Positions 1-8,263 of a stretch of DNA of 33,202 nt are shown piece after piece (position 1 is the first letter of the stretch; each line of letters opens with the position of its first letter). The notes under the pieces are model-generated. The model did not search any database. It saw only the letters and a program-made list of their open reading frames with translations, and was not told the DNA's origin. Source of the stretch: Lentisphaeria bacterium (GTDB lineage: Bacteria > Verrucomicrobiota > Lentisphaeria > JABSQK01 > CAJWLW01); assembly GCA_030754995.1 (NCBI GenBank), contig JASLZG010000001.1, positions 30,796 to 63,997 of the forward strand, written 5' to 3'. The translations under genes and the position numbers were made by a program.

Positions 1-1812
1 CGGATGCCCGCCCACCGCGTAACCGAGCGCGGTGGAATACCAGTTTGCACTCTGGTTGATATAGGTGTGATGACCGCCGTGCGAACGTGCCATATGCGAG
101 GCCTGTCGCAGGTAGTCAATCCAGTCTGTCCAGCGGCGGCGCGGATCCGTTGGGTTATGGAAGGCCATTACGATGCTCTCATCCATCATCAGGGAGCCGT
201 CCCGGCAGTAGATTTTCCAGGTGTCACTCGACTTCGGCCCCAGCAGGCTGCGGCCCAGGTTGTTGCCGATTCCCGCCGGTGGATCGAGGGCGGCCAGCAC
301 CTGCTTGACGTTGGGGAAGTGCTCGGTCGAGAGCGGCGCGGCATCGTAGCGGAACGCTTCCCAACCGTACTGCGCGGCGCTCGCGACGATCTGCTCGATA
401 TGGTACTCCAGGTAAGTCTTGCCGTCGAACGGAGAGACCACGTCGAAGTGCATTTCAATATGGGGATAGGCGGTTCCGGGGAAGAATTCGCCATTCATGT
501 ATTTCTCCATGACAGCGGTATTGAACCCGGCGTCCCTGTACCATTCGGGGTGGATTCGGATGACCTCGAAACCGGGCCAGCCGAACGGGATCGCGTTCAA
601 ATAGGCGACCGGCGCGATACCGTGCGCCTTCATCAGGCGGATGACGTGCAGGAGCTGCTTGCGCGAGACGATGTAGAAGGTCTGGCCGGTGAGGTATAGC
701 TCGTCGGTCTCCTCCGTCATGACGGTCGCATCCTCGCGCGCCCAGGCGAAGTACTCGTAGTAGGTGACGTAGTCGCGGCGCGAGGATTCGATGGCCAGCG
801 TGGTGTCCTTGACGTACTGGTCCCAGTTGTCCATCACCTTCTCTTTGAATCCCGCCAGGCCCAGGTGCCCGGAAGACGAGAGGAAGTAGGGGACATCGAA
901 CAAGCCGTTGCCCTGGATCATGCAGCGGAACGGGCTGTCGCTGACGGCGAACACGTCGCCGCGTTGATCGATCACTTGCCCATCCAGCAGCAGTTCACCG
1001 ACCGCCTCATAGCCGCCGTCTTCGGCGGGGACGACAAAGGGCACGGTGCTGCTGACGGTGGCCAACGCCGGCACCGTGAAACGCTTTGCCCGGCCGGGGA
1101 TTCGCTGGGCGGTGTCGGTGGTTACCACGGGGCGCACGTCGACCGTCTGCGGCTCGCCGGTGGCGTTCGTCAGGCGGATGTCCAGCGCCGCCTTTTCGGC
1201 ATGCTTGTAACGGAGCTTGACCGGGCGCGCCCAGCTGATGGATACCGGCAAGTCGAGCTTCTCCAGCTTCATCGAGGACTTCTCCACCTGCACCGTGCCG
1301 GCGTCACAGGTTGTGTCACCGACATACATCAGCCCCGCCTTCGCGGGCTTGCCGCTCTCCACATCAAAGGCCAGCGAGAACTCCTGCCACCTGCCCGGCG
1401 CGTCAAAGACGCAGCCGCTCATGGAGACGGATGCATCCGTCAAGGGGATAGGTCCATACCCGGTCGGGATTATCAGGCCGCCGGCCGCCCGGCTTACCAA
1501 CGCCTGAAGCACCAGCGTGCTGACGCCGAGCTTCTCGGTGCGGGCCCGCAGTGTGACGCGATAACGGCCCGGCTGCGTGACCGGCTCCCAGTCGACCACG
1601 GGGACCTGGGGATAGTACTTGGGCCCCAGCTGGACGCCGCCTTTAACAAAGAGCAGATCGTTCTCCAGCACCGTGCCGTTTTCCACTTCGCGGGTGTCGG
1701 GGCCGCTCTTCCATGGCATCAACCCGGCGGCATCGCCTACCGAAGACAACAGAGCTGCGCAGAAAATTGCCGGCATCACATGAGTCCGGGCAAACCCGGT
1801 GGTACTTGTCAT
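1..1812 (-). CDS. Secreted putative TIM-barrel glycosidase, 3' end outside the window
   Basis: This ORF is absent from the supplied track because it runs off the left edge without a stop; I translated 604 codons. The ATG at 1812 follows a purine-rich GGGAGGGGGAGA ribosome-binding stretch. Residues about 12-30 (core PAIFCAALLSSVGDAAG) look like a signal peptide, so the protein is probably exported. Next comes a carbohydrate-binding-module-like beta region to about residue 200, an Ig-like segment to about 300, and then a TIM-barrel-like region. That region has HPEWY in one strand and EAFRYDAAP in a later one, which recalls the R-x-D strand of alpha-galactosidase/amylase-type barrels. I cannot assign a CAZy family. 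It lies downstream of the FGGY kinase with a 109-base gap and is the only enzyme here with a clear export signal. The glycosidase role is inferred; the catalytic pair is not established. Confidence 0.7.
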   Translation of the reverse strand, partial: MTSTTGFARTHVMPAIFCAALLSSVGDAAGLMPWKSGPDTREVENGTVLENDLLFVKGGVQLGPKYYPQVPVVDWEPVTQPGRYRVTLRARTEKLGVSTLVLQALVSRAAGGLIIPTGYGPIPLTDASVSMSGCVFDAPGRWQEFSLAFDVESGKPAKAGLMYVGDTTCDAGTVQVEKSSMKLEKLDLPVSISWARPVKLRYKHAEKAALDIRLTNATGEPQTVDVRPVVTTDTAQRIPGRAKRFTVPALATVSSTVPFVVPAEDGGYEAVGELLLDGQVIDQRGDVFAVSDSPFRCMIQGNGLFDVPYFLSSSGHLGLAGFKEKVMDNWDQYVKDTTLAIESSRRDYVTYYEYFAWAREDATVMTEETDELYLTGQTFYIVSRKQLLHVIRLMKAHGIAPVAYLNAIPFGWPGFEVIRIHPEWYRDAGFNTAVMEKYMNGEFFPGTAYPHIEMHFDVVSPFDGKTYLEYHIEQIVASAAQYGWEAFRYDAAPLSTEHFPNVKQVLAALDPPAGIGNNLGRSLLGPKSSDTWKIYCRDGSLMMDESIVMAFHNPTDPRRRWTDWIDYLRQASHMARSHGGHHTYINQSANWYSTALGYAVGGHP

Positions 1813-1921
1813 ATTCTCGATTCTCCCCCTCCCGTCCGGCGCTGGGGTGCAATCCAGCAACGGGCAGATTTTGTCGTGCGGTGACGGCGCTGCGCCCTGC
1901 CGCCACAGTTATCGATCATTT

Positions 1922-3400
1922 TCATCCGCGGTCCTGCTCCAGCGTGTTCAGATAGAGTTTATACGCCGCGTCATAAACCGCTTTCTTTGACGTGTCCGGT
2001 TCGATGTGTCGTTCGGTCATGGTCGTGGAACTGATCGCATCGGCATGATCCGAATAGATTCCGGCGGCGACACCAGCCATCAGCGCGGCGCCCAGGCAAG
2101 TGGATTGTTGACTGCGGGGAATGGAGACCGGCAAGCCGGTCGCGTCGGCCAGTATCTGCGACCACAGGTCGGAGGCGCCGCCGCCGGTCAGTTGCAGGCG
2201 GTTGATGTCGGGGACATGTTCGATCAACGCGTCCAGGGCATGACGCTGGGCAAAGACGACGCCTTCCAGGGCCGCCCGGGCCAGGTGCGCCGCGCCGTGT
2301 GACAACCGCAAGCCGATGATCTGCCCGCAGGCGTCGGGATCCCAGAGCGGCGACCCGGCACCGGCGAAGTGCGGCACCACCACGACCCCCTCGCTGCCCG
2401 GCGGTATCCGGGCGGCCATCTCGTCCATCGTCTTGAAGCTCAGTTCCTCGCCCTGCCCTGCCCCGTTCAGCAGGTCCCGCAACCAGCGATAGGCGGCACC
2501 GGCGGTCAACAGCAGGGCATCGACATCCCAGAGATCCGGCAGGGCCGCAGGACAGCAGTTCAGGCGCCGGTCAACAATCGGTTTTTCCGAGATCACGCCG
2601 ACCGCCGCGGCCGTCCCGATGTATATGCAGACGACCCCCCTGCCCTCGACTCCGGCGCCCAGCTTGAAACAGGCGTTGTCCGATCCTGACATAACCACGG
2701 GGGTGTCGGCGGCCAGTCCCGTGAACGTCGCCGCCGCCGCCGACAGCGGTCCGGCCACGGTGCCGGGCGGCACCAGCCGGGGAAGTTTGTCGGCCGTGAC
2801 CCCGGCGACCTTGAGCAATGCCTCTTCCCAGGACCGCGAGTGCAGGCCCATGAACCCCAGGTACGACCCGTTCGAGTCGTCGCAATACCAACCTTCGCCA
2901 GTCAAGGCATGTGCAAGCGCCGTTTGCGGCAACGCATAAACACTGGCGGCGGCGAATATGTCCGGGTGATTGTCCCGCCACCACATGATCTTGGTGATCG
3001 ACGGCGTTGGATCCAGGGCCACGCCGGTCAGGTTGAAGAAATCGTCCTGGCCGATTTCCTCCTTGATCTGTTCGGCCGCATCGGTGGCACGCCGGTCGTA
3101 CCAGAAAATGACCGGACCGACGGCTTGGCCGTCGGCGCCGAACGGCACAACCGTGGCCCGCGAGCCGGTCACGGCGATCGCTTTGACCTCGCCCACGGCG
3201 ACGCCACTGCTGTCGATCGCTTCCTTGAGGATTTCCAACGGCCACTGGGTCAGCACTTCGGCCGAACACTGAGCCCAGCCGGCCGCCGGCGAATCACTTG
3301 GGCAAGCGCGTGACGCGGTGGTGATTTCGTTCCCGTCGGTGTCGAAGAGGCAGGCTTTTACCTCGGATGCTCCGGCATCGATAGCGGCTATGTAGGTCAT
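1922..3400 (-). CDS. FGGY-family carbohydrate kinase (xylulokinase-like)
   Basis: A 492-residue cytosolic ATP-dependent sugar kinase, the usual length for the FGGY family. The N-terminal half opens with the first phosphate-binding loop, AAIDAGASEVKACLFD, and carries VIFWYDRRA. The likely catalytic base is D241 in SGSDNACFKLGAG. The second half has YIGTAAAVG and the C-terminal signature LTGGGASDLWSQILAD, followed by CLGAALMAGVAAG. The substrate cannot be read: the xylulokinase SGQMHG motif is replaced by VTGSRATVV, so xylulose is not assured. Downstream of two GH127 arabinofuranosidases, a pentulose or related sugar is a reasonable guess. A perfect palindrome lies 14-23 bases before the ATG, and no strong ribosome-binding site is visible there. 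Family call is firm, substrate unknown. Confidence 0.9.
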   Translation of the reverse strand: MTYIAAIDAGASEVKACLFDTDGNEITTASRACPSDSPAAGWAQCSAEVLTQWPLEILKEAIDSSGVAVGEVKAIAVTGSRATVVPFGADGQAVGPVIFWYDRRATDAAEQIKEEIGQDDFFNLTGVALDPTPSITKIMWWRDNHPDIFAAASVYALPQTALAHALTGEGWYCDDSNGSYLGFMGLHSRSWEEALLKVAGVTADKLPRLVPPGTVAGPLSAAAATFTGLAADTPVVMSGSDNACFKLGAGVEGRGVVCIYIGTAAAVGVISEKPIVDRRLNCCPAALPDLWDVDALLLTAGAAYRWLRDLLNGAGQGEELSFKTMDEMAARIPPGSEGVVVVPHFAGAGSPLWDPDACGQIIGLRLSHGAAHLARAALEGVVFAQRHALDALIEHVPDINRLQLTGGGASDLWSQILADATGLPVSIPRSQQSTCLGAALMAGVAAGIYSDHADAISSTTMTERHIEPDTSKKAVYDAAYKLYLNTLEQDRG

Positions 3401-3413
3401 TGGAAGGTTGGTT

Positions 3414-3423
3414 TAACCGGTTA
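3414..3423. promoter_or_regulatory. Palindrome TAACCGGTTA upstream of the FGGY kinase
   Basis: A perfect 10-base palindrome with a central CCGG lies 14-23 bases before the kinase start codon. AT-flanked central CG or CCGG palindromes are typical of LacI-family operators, so it could be an operator or a translational control site. No regulator gene is present, and a single 10-base palindrome can arise by chance. This is a candidate only. Confidence 0.3.
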
Positions 3424-3447
3424 GAGGTGAGAAAAATTTACGACGAG

Positions 3448-3468
3448 GACAACGCGGCAAGCGTTGTC
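3448..3468. terminator. Small hairpin between GH127 and the FGGY kinase
   Basis: GACAACGC and GCGTTGTC form a perfect 8-bp stem with a 5-base loop in the 168-base gap. On the minus strand a TTTTT run follows only about 10 bases after the stem, so it is a poor fit to an intrinsic terminator. It could slow readthrough from the GH127 genes into the kinase, or be a processing site. Confidence 0.25.
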
Positions 3469-3568
3469 GACCGCCGCAGCATCAGTAACTGGCAAGGCAA
3501 TGTGGTGCTCGCAGCGTTGCGGGTGATTTTCCATGGTTCCATTGTTCCATGCCTGCACGCTTCCGAGC

Positions 3569-5845
3569 TCACGTCTCCAACACCCTGATTTCATAGATGC
3601 CGCCCTCCTTGCCTTTCTTGAGCTGTGCGACGACCCTGAGTGCTGTAGTGGTTAGCGGTTCGAAATTGACCCGGCTGAACCACACCGTGTCGGTGGTGTA
3701 ACCGGACGGGCTGACGACCGGGCGCCAATTCTCCTTCGCATCGAGGTATTCGACCCGCCAGGACTCCGGCGCCCACACCTCGCCGGTGAAATACTGGTTG
3801 ACCCAGTACACCTCGAGGGCGAACACCGCCAGCGCTTTCTCAAAAGTCAGGCACAACCATTCCTCGGTACCGGTCCGCTGTGCCCAATTGAACCAGGTCA
3901 TCCCACTCCAGCGCGCCGGGCTGGACGGGAAGAGACCGTCGTTGACCGACTCGATCGACGATCCTTCACCAGCAGCGGAGGCTGTCAGCGCGGCGCCCAT
4001 TGCCGCCGTAGGCTCGACCGGGTCCTCGGCGACCAGTGTCGTCTCCGGCATCCAGACCAGCATCTCCCCGGCTTGCCGATTGTCCTTGGCATAAAACGGT
4101 ATTGCTTTGAGCAGCGTCTCCGTTTCCGGTTCGGCTGGCCGGTAGAGCTCGTCCCGCCACCGCGTCGGGGCGCGCCGGCGTCCGGCCGCAGTTACCGTCA
4201 CCACGCCGCCGAGGAGGTCTTTCTCGAAAGACTCTTTGAGCTCGGCGTCGCGCGGCAACGCCAGGTCAGTGACCCTGCCGCCGTTGTCGGTCGCCTCGAA
4301 GCAATAAAGCAGCGGCCCTCTCTGCACAGCGACACAGCCGGGCGAAGTCTTGATCTGCGGGTTGGCTTCCAGGCGCTCCGTCACCATTGACAGGTCCAGT
4401 TCGACTGCATCGCCGGTCTGCCACTGGCGCCTGAGCATTACGTAGCCGTCCGGCTCCTGCGAAGCGTTCGACGGCTCGCCGTTGACCGTGACCGAGAACG
4501 CCTTGCTCCATCCGGGCACGCGGAGCATGAGCGCGAACTCCGTCGGCTGCGGCAGCTTGATCTCGAACCTGACACGCGACTCCCACGGGTAGTCGGTAAC
4601 CTGTGCCAGCTCGACCTCCTGTCCCGACAGTTCGATCCGAGCCGTACTGCCGACGAAGAGATTCACATATATCGCATCATCGGATACGGCATACATCCAT
4701 TCGCTCACCTCGAGCATGCAGCGGACCCAGTTCGGCGGGCAACACCAGATGCGCGGGTCGCGATGCGTGTGGCCGCGGCTGAAGAGTGCGACGGAATAGA
4801 AGGTGCCGTCGCCCACGAGGCCGCCGGAGCCGAGGAATCCGTTATAGAGGGCCTGTTCCATGATATCGGCGTAGCGCGTGTCGGGCCGGGCGAGGAGCAG
4901 GCGATAGCTCATGAAAATGTTGCCGAGCGTCGCACACATCTCACAGTTGCTTTTCTTTTCGGAGAGATCATAAGGTTTGTCAAACCCTTCCTTGGTGCAC
5001 ACCTCGCCGAGTCCGCCATTGACGTACATCTTGCGATTCACCATGTCGCGCCAGACCCGGTCACCGGTTGCCAGCAGCTCTTCGTCTGCGGTGCGAATTG
5101 CCACATCGATCATGCCGGCGAAGAAATTCGTCGCGCGCACCGCGTGGCCGTGGCCCTGGGCGTCTTCGATGTGTTCGGCATGGCGGGCGTATTCGATCAG
5201 TGTTCGCGACTGCTCCAGGTAGGCGCTCTCGCCGGTGGCGTCGTACAACTTGGCCAGCGCCATTTCGACCCCCGGATGCCCGGCCCGGTCGAAAGTCACT
5301 TTACCGCTGCGAAAGACATCGACGATGTGGTCGGCCAGCCGCCGGGCGACGTCGAGCAGCGCGTGCTTTCCACTCAACCGATAGTAGGCGGCGGCGGCTT
5401 CCATGAGGTGGCCCGCCGCGAACAGTTCATGGTTGTCCATATCGCTCCAGCGTGGCGTCGACCGCACCTGGTGGCAACTATGCAGGTACCCGTCGCTTTC
5501 CTGGGCTTTGGCCACCACGTCGATACGCCGGTCCAGTTCCGCCTCGAGCTCGGCATCCGGCGCCAGCGCCAGGCCGGCTGCCATGGCTTCCAGCGTGTTG
5601 TGCACGAACATGTCCGACCAGCAATGCTGGTCGGTGCTGGGCGTGTACTCGCCTTCCACCTCATGCATTCCGGCCAAATACTCGAAGTCACCTATCAGCG
5701 GCTGGGAGGTCTCGAGAAGGTGCGGCAAATACACCTCGCGAACGCGCTTCAACCACGGCGCCCAGAAGTTGTCGGTCAGGCGCACATCCTCGAATCTCAC
5801 CGGCCTCAGCGGCTGGCGGCCGTCAATCTGTTGGTCGTCAGTCAA
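3569..5845 (-). CDS. GH127 (DUF1680) beta-L-arabinofuranosidase-like protein, copy A
   Basis: This 758-residue protein belongs to the family of Bifidobacterium HypBA1, which removes beta-L-arabinofuranose from glycans. The (alpha/alpha)6 barrel fills about residues 15-400. Glu302 and Cys304 (NCEMCATLG) and the pair Cys368-Cys369 (WCCPPN) match the zinc ligands of HypBA1 (Glu338, Cys340, Cys417, Cys418), where Cys417 is the nucleophile. Beta-sandwich domains follow, and the last ~130 residues look like a discoidin/F5-8-type module ending GIYEIRVLET. There is no signal peptide, so it is probably cytosolic. The start is TTG, with GGGGAGG nine bases upstream. It lies 46 bases downstream of its paralogue, copy B, and the two are alike along their whole length, which points to tandem duplication. 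Family call is strong; exact substrate unproven. Confidence 0.93.
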   Translation of the reverse strand: MTDDQQIDGRQPLRPVRFEDVRLTDNFWAPWLKRVREVYLPHLLETSQPLIGDFEYLAGMHEVEGEYTPSTDQHCWSDMFVHNTLEAMAAGLALAPDAELEAELDRRIDVVAKAQESDGYLHSCHQVRSTPRWSDMDNHELFAAGHLMEAAAAYYRLSGKHALLDVARRLADHIVDVFRSGKVTFDRAGHPGVEMALAKLYDATGESAYLEQSRTLIEYARHAEHIEDAQGHGHAVRATNFFAGMIDVAIRTADEELLATGDRVWRDMVNRKMYVNGGLGEVCTKEGFDKPYDLSEKKSNCEMCATLGNIFMSYRLLLARPDTRYADIMEQALYNGFLGSGGLVGDGTFYSVALFSRGHTHRDPRIWCCPPNWVRCMLEVSEWMYAVSDDAIYVNLFVGSTARIELSGQEVELAQVTDYPWESRVRFEIKLPQPTEFALMLRVPGWSKAFSVTVNGEPSNASQEPDGYVMLRRQWQTGDAVELDLSMVTERLEANPQIKTSPGCVAVQRGPLLYCFEATDNGGRVTDLALPRDAELKESFEKDLLGGVVTVTAAGRRRAPTRWRDELYRPAEPETETLLKAIPFYAKDNRQAGEMLVWMPETTLVAEDPVEPTAAMGAALTASAAGEGSSIESVNDGLFPSSPARWSGMTWFNWAQRTGTEEWLCLTFEKALAVFALEVYWVNQYFTGEVWAPESWRVEYLDAKENWRPVVSPSGYTTDTVWFSRVNFEPLTTTALRVVAQLKKGKEGGIYEIRVLET

Positions 5846-5891
5846 TGGCCCAACCTCCCCTTTTGCTGTCCCTGTTATTGTTCATCGACGC

Positions 5892-8192
5892 TCAACGATC
5901 TTCATGCTTGCCATCCGTCTCCAGCACCCTGACCTGGTAGATGCCTGCCTGCTTGCCTTCCTTCAGCTGCGCGACAACCCTGAGCGCCTTGGTTCGCACC
6001 GGCTCGAAATTGACCCTGCTGAACCACACCTGGTCGGTGGTGTAGCCCGATGGGCTGATGACCGGCTGCCACTTTTCCCTCTCATCGAGGTATTCGACTC
6101 GCCAGGACTCGGGAGCCCACGTGGTGCCATTCCAGAACTCGTCCAGCCAGTACACCTTGACGGCAAACAGTTCCAGGCTCTTCCCGAAAGCCAGGCTCAG
6201 CCATTCTTCAGTACCGAGCCGATCTCCCCACTTGAAGCCGGGCGTCTCCCCCCAGCGCTGCGGGCTTGAAGGAACGAGCCCGTCGTTGACCGCCTCGGGC
6301 GGCCACTCGTCAACCGAAACAGAAGCCTCTACCTTCGCGTCCATCGCTGCCGTGGCACCCAGTTGATCTTCGGCAACAAGCGTCGTCTCGGGGATCCAGA
6401 CCAGCATCTCCCCTGCTTGCCGATTGTCCCTGGCGTAAAAAGGCACCGCTTTCAGAATCGTCTCCTTTTCCGGCTTGACCGGACGGTAGAGTTCGTCCTT
6501 CCACTCGTGTGACGTCCTGCGGCGCCCGGCTGCACTCACCGTCACCACGCCGCCCAGGACATCTTCTTCAAAGAGTTCCTTCAGCTCGGCGCCACGCGGC
6601 AGCGCCAGGTCCATAACCTTCCCACCGTTATCCATCGCCTCGAAGCAGTAAAGGATCGGCCCTCTCCTCAAGGCCACACATCCCGGTGAGGTCTTGATTT
6701 GAGGGTTGGCTTCCAGGCGTTCGGTTTCCATTGACAGATTCAGGTCGACCACATCGCCCGCTTTCCACTCGCGGTTGAAAGTTACATAGCCATCCTGCCC
6801 CTGTAAAGCGTTTAATTTTTCGCCATTAACCCTGGTCGAAAACCCCTTGCTCCATCCGGGCACCCGGAGTTTCAGGGAGAAATTCGTTGGACCGGGCACC
6901 TTGACCTCAAATCTCACCTGCGGATTCCAGGGGTAGTCGGTGACCTGGGTCAGTTCGATCTTTTGCCCGGAGACCTCCATCTGGGCCGTACTGCCGGCAA
7001 AGAGATTCACGTATATCTGGTCATCGGAAACAGCGTATATCCATTCGCTCATCTCGAGCATACAGCGCGTCCAGTTCGGCGGACAACACCAGATGCGCTG
7101 GTCGCGACGAGTGTGGCCGCGGCTGAAAATCGACACGGAATAGAAGATACCCCTGCCGTCCATGCCGCCGGAGCCGAGGAATCCGTTATAGAGCGCCTGC
7201 TCGATGATGTCGGCATAGCGCGTGTCGGGCCGGGCAAGGATCAAGCGGTGACTCAGAAGAATACTTCCCAGCGCGGCGCACATCTCAGCGTTGCACTTCC
7301 TGTCGGAGAGGTCATAGGGTTTGTAGAATCCTTCCAGCGTACAGACTTCACCGAGCCCGCCGTGAACATACATTCTGCGATTCACCATGTCACGCCAGGC
7401 CCGGTCGGCGGCGGTCAGGAGCTCTTCATCCCCGGTGCGTATTGCCACATCTACCATCCCCGCGAACAGATTCGTCGTTCGCACCGCGTGTCCGTCGCCG
7501 TGGGCATCGTCGATATGTTCGGCATGGCGGGCGTACTCGACCAGGGACCGCGCCCGCTCGAGATATGCTTCCTTGCCGGTAACATCGTATAACTTGGCGA
7601 ATCCCATTTCCACGGCAGCGCAACCGGACCGATCGAAAGGTACGTGCCCGCCTTCGAACTGATCGACAATGTGGTCGGCCATCCGCACGGCAACGTCCAG
7701 CAGCGTCCGCTTTCCGGTTAACCGGCAGTGAGCCGCCGCGGCTTCCATGAGATGGGCCGCCACGAACAGTTCATCGCCGTCAATATCGTTCAAGCGTGGT
7801 TTGGCGCGCACCTGGAAGTAGCCGTTAAGGTACCCATCGCTGTCCTGGGCCCTGGCCATTATGTCAATGAGCCGGTCCAATTCGGACTCGAGCTCGACAT
7901 CGGGCTCCATGGCCAAACAGGCAGCCATGGCCTCCATCGTGTTGTACACGAACATATCCGACCAGCAAGGATGGCTGCAGGGCACATAGTCTCCCTCCAC
8001 CTGATGCATCCCGGCCAGGTACTCGAAGTCGCGCACCAGCGGCCGGGTGGTCTCCAGAAGATGCGGCAATGTGACATCGCGAATGCGCTTCAGCCACGGT
8101 GACCAGAAGTTGTCGTGCAGGCGGACATCCTCGAATCTCACCGGCCTCAGCGGCCGGCGGCCGGCAATCTGTTCACCGTCGGTCAATGGCAC
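5892..8192 (-). CDS. GH127 (DUF1680) beta-L-arabinofuranosidase-like protein, copy B
   Basis: This is the second of two tandem GH127 proteins (766 residues). It carries the same cysteine-zinc centre: Glu303 and Cys305 in NAEMCAALG, and Cys369-Cys370 in WCCPPN. It has the same domain order: (alpha/alpha)6 barrel, beta-sandwiches, and a discoidin-like C-terminus ending in GIYQVRVLET. It differs from copy A near the predicted pocket (DGYLNGYFQVRA against DGYLHSCHQVRS), so the copies may prefer different linkages or aglycones. The ORF begins with GTG at 8192. A TTG six bases further in aligns with the TTG start of copy A, so either may be used; a GAGGGAA stretch precedes both. No export signal is seen. 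The gene is 71 bases downstream of the 690-residue unknown and is probably co-transcribed with it. Confidence 0.93.
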   Translation of the reverse strand: MPLTDGEQIAGRRPLRPVRFEDVRLHDNFWSPWLKRIRDVTLPHLLETTRPLVRDFEYLAGMHQVEGDYVPCSHPCWSDMFVYNTMEAMAACLAMEPDVELESELDRLIDIMARAQDSDGYLNGYFQVRAKPRLNDIDGDELFVAAHLMEAAAAHCRLTGKRTLLDVAVRMADHIVDQFEGGHVPFDRSGCAAVEMGFAKLYDVTGKEAYLERARSLVEYARHAEHIDDAHGDGHAVRTTNLFAGMVDVAIRTGDEELLTAADRAWRDMVNRRMYVHGGLGEVCTLEGFYKPYDLSDRKCNAEMCAALGSILLSHRLILARPDTRYADIIEQALYNGFLGSGGMDGRGIFYSVSIFSRGHTRRDQRIWCCPPNWTRCMLEMSEWIYAVSDDQIYVNLFAGSTAQMEVSGQKIELTQVTDYPWNPQVRFEVKVPGPTNFSLKLRVPGWSKGFSTRVNGEKLNALQGQDGYVTFNREWKAGDVVDLNLSMETERLEANPQIKTSPGCVALRRGPILYCFEAMDNGGKVMDLALPRGAELKELFEEDVLGGVVTVSAAGRRRTSHEWKDELYRPVKPEKETILKAVPFYARDNRQAGEMLVWIPETTLVAEDQLGATAAMDAKVEASVSVDEWPPEAVNDGLVPSSPQRWGETPGFKWGDRLGTEEWLSLAFGKSLELFAVKVYWLDEFWNGTTWAPESWRVEYLDEREKWQPVISPSGYTTDQVWFSRVNFEPVRTKALRVVAQLKEGKQAGIYQVRVLETDGKHEDR

Positions 8193-8263
8193 GGGGTTTC
8201 CCTCGATTTTTCCTCTTGCACGTTGGGTGGAAGCCTATCGACTGAACACAGAGGAATCAAGCT

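Noticed and set aside
4-1884. Plus-strand ORFs of 231 and 339 aa
   Set aside because: They are antisense shadows of the left-edge secreted protein, which is open throughout on the minus strand.
4763-6269. Plus-strand ORFs of 389, 288 and 162 aa
   Set aside because: They are antisense to the GH127 genes; composition is typical of shadow frames in GC-rich DNA.
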